DNA of 64,000 nucleotides, taken from contig JAMKCH010084902.1 of assembly GCA_023653785.1 (NCBI GenBank), positions 1 through 64,000 on the forward strand, written 5' to 3'. Position 1 is the stretch's first letter; each line of letters begins with the position of its first letter. The notes beneath the pieces are model-generated. The model did not search any database, was not told where the DNA came from, and was given only the letters and a program-made list of their open reading frames with translations. Of the stretch, positions 59,123 through 64,000 are shown piece after piece. Position numbers and translations under genes: made by a program. The stretch is from Ophioderma brevispina (lineage: Eukaryota; Echinodermata; Ophiuroidea; Amphilepidida; Ophiodermatidae).

Positions 59123-59412
59123 GGCGACGAAAAAAAAACCTTGTTTTACGGGCCCGACCGACCCTGATATTTCAGTTTTGCATTTTTTTTATTTTTTACA
59201 AAAGTCATGTAAAATCAGCCTGTTTTTAGCTCAAATTTATCAATTTTGGCTATTTTTTTAGAAAATTTTGCTTGTAATTTTTTTTCATTTTTTCTCCTGA
59301 TTTTGGGGCTATTTTAGGCCAATTTCGACCTCCAGGAAGAAAAAAAAATCGCCCGACCGACCGACCTACTTGAAAGGTCCGCTCGCCCGTAAATAGGGTT
59401 TTTTTCGTCGCC
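59123..59412. mobile_element. MITE with GGCGACG termini and TAA duplication
   Basis: GGCGACGAAAAAAAAACC and its inverted partner GGCGACGAAAAAAACCC are followed by TTTACGGGC on both arms (about 32 bp). TAA precedes and follows the element, fitting the 3-bp duplications of PIF/Harbinger. CCGACCGACC repeats lie inside each arm. At 290 bp, non-coding. Confidence 0.82.
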
Positions 59413-59415
59413 TAA

Positions 59416-61880
59416 GGGACCTATCATTAATTACGAGAGAGGGGGGCTGGGAGGATTTCTAGTATTGAAACGACAAAGTTACACACCCCTCTATTGCTCG
59501 ATGTAGAATTACATGACCCCCTTAATACCCCTCAACTTAAATCTTAACACCAAGAGCCATACCACCACCAGTACAATAGTTGGTGAGCATGGAAGAGGTG
59601 CAAACAAGGTCTGGCCAAAGGTTACCTCCAAAGAAAATTACAAGCGAATATTAAAGTCTGATTCAGAGATTCCGAAATATATTTTTGTATATTAATTAAA
59701 AGTAGCCAACTACTGAACTGTTTTGACGAAGTAAGTATTTATGCACATGTATAAGAATACCATATGATACTGTGTGTAACAACAATTCCAGATCCTGAAT
59801 TTTACTACAAAGTTGTGATTTTATATGAAGGACTTCGATTTGAACTTATTTTTTAACTTTATTTCACAGTGATTAGTATGTGGACAAACATCATGTATAT
59901 GCAAAGAACATATTTTGTTAGAAAATTGAGGGCGCCATCCTCGGGAAATCTCTGAATCACCCTTTAAAGTCAAAAACATAACTATCGCCTTTACTGTATT
60001 GTACAATTTGGGCCTTAAATGCTATTAGCCCCAAAGTTGGTTCAGGGATTTGTTTGCTACTGTTGGGGGTCTTATGGGTATTTTGCTTTTATATGAAATG
60101 ATCGTATTATCCAAAGAACTTTTTCCCCTATTTCTACAGTCTGATTATAATTTGTTGGAACAGAATCTAACACAAGAGCGCGTGGATTGCGTGAGCCAAG
60201 AGAAACATCGCACCTCGTTTCGCGATGCATAATTCGTCAAAGTATGCGCCGAACCGCCGCGTAGCTTGTTGCGTATTACACGATGTGTGCGTATCTCCTG
60301 TCCAAGTAATTTCAATCCAACTGTGTTTGGTGTAAATTTACCCGTTTTGTTTAAAATGCTGGAGTTCATCATCTCTGTCGTCGTCATTCCCTTCCCCGTC
60401 GTCCCCATTCTCAACGTAAACGAATACATTTTTGATATCCGTTTCATATTCCTGTTTATGTATCATTTACTGGTTTGGAAGTTGAAGTGGTTTTGTTTTG
60501 TGAAGACCCTTCCTGAATAAAATACCACTTAATTCTTACATTTTGCCATTGTGCAGGTGATGGCATTGTTGATTTGAGGACTTCAACATCCCACGCCTTT
60601 TTTTGGCATAGAAGGTTGTTCCTTGTAAGTAGACGGTTGTCAGTAGACAAAGTCATGTTGACCTGTTGTAGTTTGCGCTGCTGTGCCAGTAAGTCCCTCC
60701 TTTGGTGATGCGTTGGTTAACCATGTTGAACGCTCTTTTCTTTTGCTGTTCCAGTATAGCTAAGTTGTGATTTCTGATGCCTTGGGGACTTGATATTACC
60801 TTCATGATCGGTAAGACAAAACGGTTCGAAGTCATCTTGCCAAATTATTCGTCTGGTCACCTTGAACGAAGAAACTTTCCTTCAATCCACATGTGACACT
60901 ATGTACTTTTCAAGACTAAAGATGATCACCCCTATAGTCTGTGTAGACATTCAACACGTTTTGCTTTAGAAATATACAATGGAAAGTACCAACTAACACG
61001 AAATGTATACTGAGGGTTAATACTTAAAAAAGACCAACAATTTGACACAATTTGCATATGTATTGGTTTATTCATACCTTTCAATTTCTGGATGATCTTG
61101 AACTATTGTCAGTAGATAGGGCAAACTATATATTAATTTAATCCTTGGAGCCTGGCAAACATGGTATTGTTCAAAATCTTCTAAAATTTATTTTACATTT
61201 TAATGACATGGTCGTAGCCTTATTGTTGTTATTTGTATGACTGTCTGATTTGTTTCATAGATTGTTATTTATCAAAACAGTAAAACGTACATAATGTTTT
61301 TGCTTCGCAAATCGATCCAACATTAACATCATCAGTGCTAATGAACCAATTCAGTCGCTACTATTAACGAGCACCTCACGTCGAAAATCCATATTAACGT
61401 CATTAAAATGATTGAGGTAGGTTGTAAAAGTGTGTGTGTTTAATGTTACAGAAACGAAATTGCTACATTAAGTTACGTTTTGGTTCTTTATCACATACCA
61501 CGTCTAGCATATTTGCGTGATTCGAATTGTTTTCCTAACGATCTTTACTGTAGGAATTGAAGTAACTATTTAGTACGATTAGTCAAAAAACGTAGAATAT
61601 CTTAAGAATTTAAGACGTGCTTTATAGGCCTGAAGCATGGAAATTATTTTGATATCAGTCATTGCGCTCACAAAGTTAAAAAAGAAAACATAATTATAAA
61701 CAATTGAGGCAAACTGGATTCAAAGGAAAATAAATTGGCTAAAAAAACAAGTAAAAGTGCCGGATATATTTACATATGGCACAATGTCAGACGACTTTTG
61801 AGAACAACATATTAAAAAAGCAAGATAGTGGTTCAGCACTGGGACAATGTAGTGACAGCAACTTCCCATAGGCCACTCAT
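59416..61880. other. No recognisable gene
   Basis: Open frames of 60-100 codons on both strands (for example 60145-60447 minus) overlap each other and carry no recognised domain. Confidence 0.4.
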
Positions 61881-63330
61881 ACTTTAAACTGACACAGGAC
61901 CAGAAATATGGGGATACACAAGAGCACACCCTGTGGGGATCTGTGAAAGTACACACCAGTTGTTATCAATATTCTGTTCATGATCACCCGGGACTGCTTG
62001 TGCCTCTGCCAAGAAGATGAAAAACCTAGGCGATGGGAAGCTGTGAAAAACAAGAACAAGTAAATGATGGAAAAAAGTCACAGTGCGGGATGATGCAACA
62101 AAGGGAAAAAGCAAATACAAGCAGTCAATTCCTGATAAGATTCATCAAACAGGTGGGTTTTTAGCTGATTCTTGAAGACCTCAATAGATTTAGATGATAT
62201 GATTGCTGTCGGGATGAGGTTCCATAGGCGAGGTCCAGCTTGAAGAACAGAGATCTGTCCCTATTCACCAGAGGCGAATGCTTATGTGTAACCAGCCTTG
62301 TAGTGTCAAGGGGTTGACCGAAGAACAGCAGGTCAGGTGTTGTAAAGAACAAAGGGCTCTTTTAGGTAAGATGCGAGTTCTGGCACATGACAAGCACTGT
62401 ATGTGAACTTTGATTCTTCTTTCATACGGAGCCAGTAAAGGGAGGTCACAGAGGTGTTACATGCTTCGGCGCCCAAGATGCAAAAAAAAAAAACTTCGCC
62501 AGCCGCCTTATTCTGCAGTCGTTGAAGCCTGTTGATGTCATATTTTGAAAATTCCAGCAAAGACAGTTGCAATAGTCCAAACGGGTGATGATCAGTGCCC
62601 GAACCAGCCTGTGCACAGGTGTCTTGTCAATGAACTCATGCTAAGCCACAGGTTGTTTAGATGAAAGTTTGTATTCTGCATACGGCTGAAAACAGGTCTG
62701 ACATTTGATGTTAGGTGTCAACGACTCCGCCCAGGTTTGCGCCACGTTGGAGGCTGCGACAAGTGTTGTCAAGCCGGTGACGAGGACAGACGACATTGAT
62801 CTTGCTGATGAGCACCAATGAAGACTCTGTTTCTCATCGTTCGAGCTTCAACTTGTGACAGTCACTATTCCTTGATTCAGTATGCAAGCTCTATCACTCA
62901 GGTTTATTTGGTTGAAGGTGGGGTATATTGTTTCTGTGGATCATCTGCATAATGTGGTTAGGGACAGCCCATAATGCTTGATGATATAACCAATAGGAAG
63001 GACATAGTTGGGGAATACCAAGAACACACCATGAGCCTTGGGCATGCCAAATTTCATCGTTGTGATAGCAGAAGACTTTCCAGCAATGCCCCTCTGTTCT
63101 TCGATCAGACAAAATAAGACCTCACCCACTCGAGATTAGTGTCATTAATGTTCATAGCGGCTAGATAGGCGGTAAATAAGTTGATCGTGATCTACCGTGT
63201 CGAATGCCCGCGGACAGGTCCAACATGACTAGTGCCAATGCAACCCTAAATAGACGAGCAAACCAGACGCATTCATTAATCGGAATGACCTTTTCGTTAT
63301 GGACCGCTCTATTTAAGGTTTGCAGAAGAG
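61880..63330 (-). mobile_element. L2/CR1-like LINE, 3' portion, decayed
   Basis: Minus-strand pieces in order from high to low coordinate: LVMLDLSA (about 63205-63230), VFPNYVLPIGYIIKHYGLS (about 62960-63020, the region before the YADD block), ITRLDYCNC (about 62560-62600), YDINRLQRLQNKAA (about 62495-62540), SYLKEPFVLYNTT (about 62330-62375) and NRDRSLFFKLD (about 62225-62260). This is the order of an L2/CR1 reverse transcriptase and its C-terminal tail. Stops and frameshifts break it. The 3' UTR probably extends to about 61880. Confidence 0.85.
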
Positions 63331-63696
63331 TATAATTAATAAACGTGGTTGTGCCGCAATTTACTGAATTTCAAATGGGCAAATCAGAAAAAAAATTCAC
63401 AAAGTTTGCTTAAACGTCCTATATAACAAATACCAAAACAGTGATTGCAACAAAGGCTTAGAAATAAAACAAATAACATCTACAATTTGCTTTTCACATG
63501 TGAGTAATGGCGCTAGTATTGCCGTGTCGTCCACTGTTGTGGAACGAACAATTGATATGTGGAAGGAATTTCCCTGAATTTGTGTATCTCAGAATTAATT
63601 CATATGAATTTTATGCATCATTATGATAAAGAGATCCTTCTGAGGGAAGTGTGTGCCTTGTTTTACGAGCGAGGATTATATTAAACATTTTTATAG
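63331..63696. other. No recognisable gene
   Basis: AT-rich DNA between the LINE and the candidate exon; an ATTTTTATAG acceptor-like sequence closes it. Confidence 0.35.
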
Positions 63697-63947
63697 CTCC
63701 TAAAAACGGCGAAGATTTGCGAAACCTTTTTGATTCGGAGCCTATTCATTGTACAAACATTGCCACTGATACAAGGTTATTGTATAAGGAAGATGTGCTT
63801 CTACCAGTGATGCGAAGTACGCCAATTAAACGTTCATCACGTATAGAAGTTCCTTTTACTAAACCAACCAGAACCAGCTTTCCGGTCAGCAATGGCGGTG
63901 AAGATATTCCCTTGAATTTTAATGAGTGCAGTCTCTGTGTTATGTGA
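63697..63947 (+). CDS. Possible terminal exon of an unknown gene
   Basis: Seen: after an acceptor-like TTTTTATAG (ending 63696) a frame of about 83 codons runs to TGA at 63945-63947. It contains PKNGEDLRNLFDSEP, LYKEDVLLPVMRSTPIKRSS and FNECSLCVM at the C-terminus. Composition is mixed and not low-complexity, unlike most other open frames in this window. No family is recognised, there are no membrane segments, and no upstream exon was found. It could equally be a chance frame. Confidence 0.25.
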
Positions 63948-64000
63948 ATTCTGTAGGCTGATTGGAAAGGTTCGGCGAGATCATAGATGGTGAGGTAATC

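Noticed and set aside
1..64000. CRISPR array, bacterial operons, ribosome binding sites, plasmid or phage genes
   Set aside because: No regularly spaced identical short repeats with unique spacers were seen; the coding signal is intron-split and metazoan in type.

Overview
This is an AT-rich, intron-containing, repeat-dense eukaryotic window, best explained as animal and probably an invertebrate deuterostome such as an echinoderm, hemichordate or cephalochordate. The evidence is two metazoan solute-carrier exons (SLC22 and SLC16 families), tRNA-derived SINE-like repeats, many TIR-type DNA elements, CR1/L2-like LINE pieces, and a Ty3/gypsy-type LTR retrotransposon with integrase encoded upstream of reverse transcriptase. 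That gene order is known mainly from deuterostome Gmr1-like elements. The species cannot be fixed from the sequence. No complete host gene is present.

Layout. 1-8.6 kb: a minus-strand SLC22 organic-ion transporter, with a clean first coding exon at 8113-8532 and a frameshifted second exon at 5129-5235, plus a SINE-like piece and a LINE 3' end. 8.6-14.9 kb: no gene; a CA microsatellite, a palindromic 269-bp MITE, one copy of a small palindromic element (called X here) and G-run repeats. 15.0-16.5 kb: a complete but decayed mariner-type transposon with about 200-bp TIRs. 16.8-17.6 kb: a tandem array of about 150-bp units. 18.3-19.4 kb: a solo LTR. 19.4-23.7 kb: a partial copy of the SLC16 locus (copy C) with a LINE and a hAT-like MITE inserted. 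24.6-32.2 kb: a whole LTR retrotransposon with TSD, LTRs, primer-binding site and polypurine tract, but broken frames. 32.2-49.9 kb: two tandem copies (A and B) of a 7-10 kb segment, each with the first exon of a monocarboxylate-transporter-like (SLC16) gene; only the B exon is open. 50-54.3 kb: a hAT MITE, two LINE pieces (one split by two SINEs), and an inverted-repeat element inserted in an X copy. 54.8-63.3 kb: a SINE, a palindrome holding RFX X-box-like sites, two more TIR elements and a minus-strand L2/CR1-like LINE. A possible terminal exon lies at 63.7-63.9 kb.

How it fits together. The host content is two transporter loci, both seen only through 5' exons; the rest is transposon accumulation. 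Copies A, B and C and the two LTRs of the retrotransposon differ from each other mostly by single-base insertions and deletions. That pattern suggests unpolished long-read sequence as much as true decay. Frameshifts between about 17 and 50 kb should therefore not be read automatically as pseudogenization. Exon and repeat edges were placed by eye; those defined by target-site duplications or splice dinucleotides are the most reliable.
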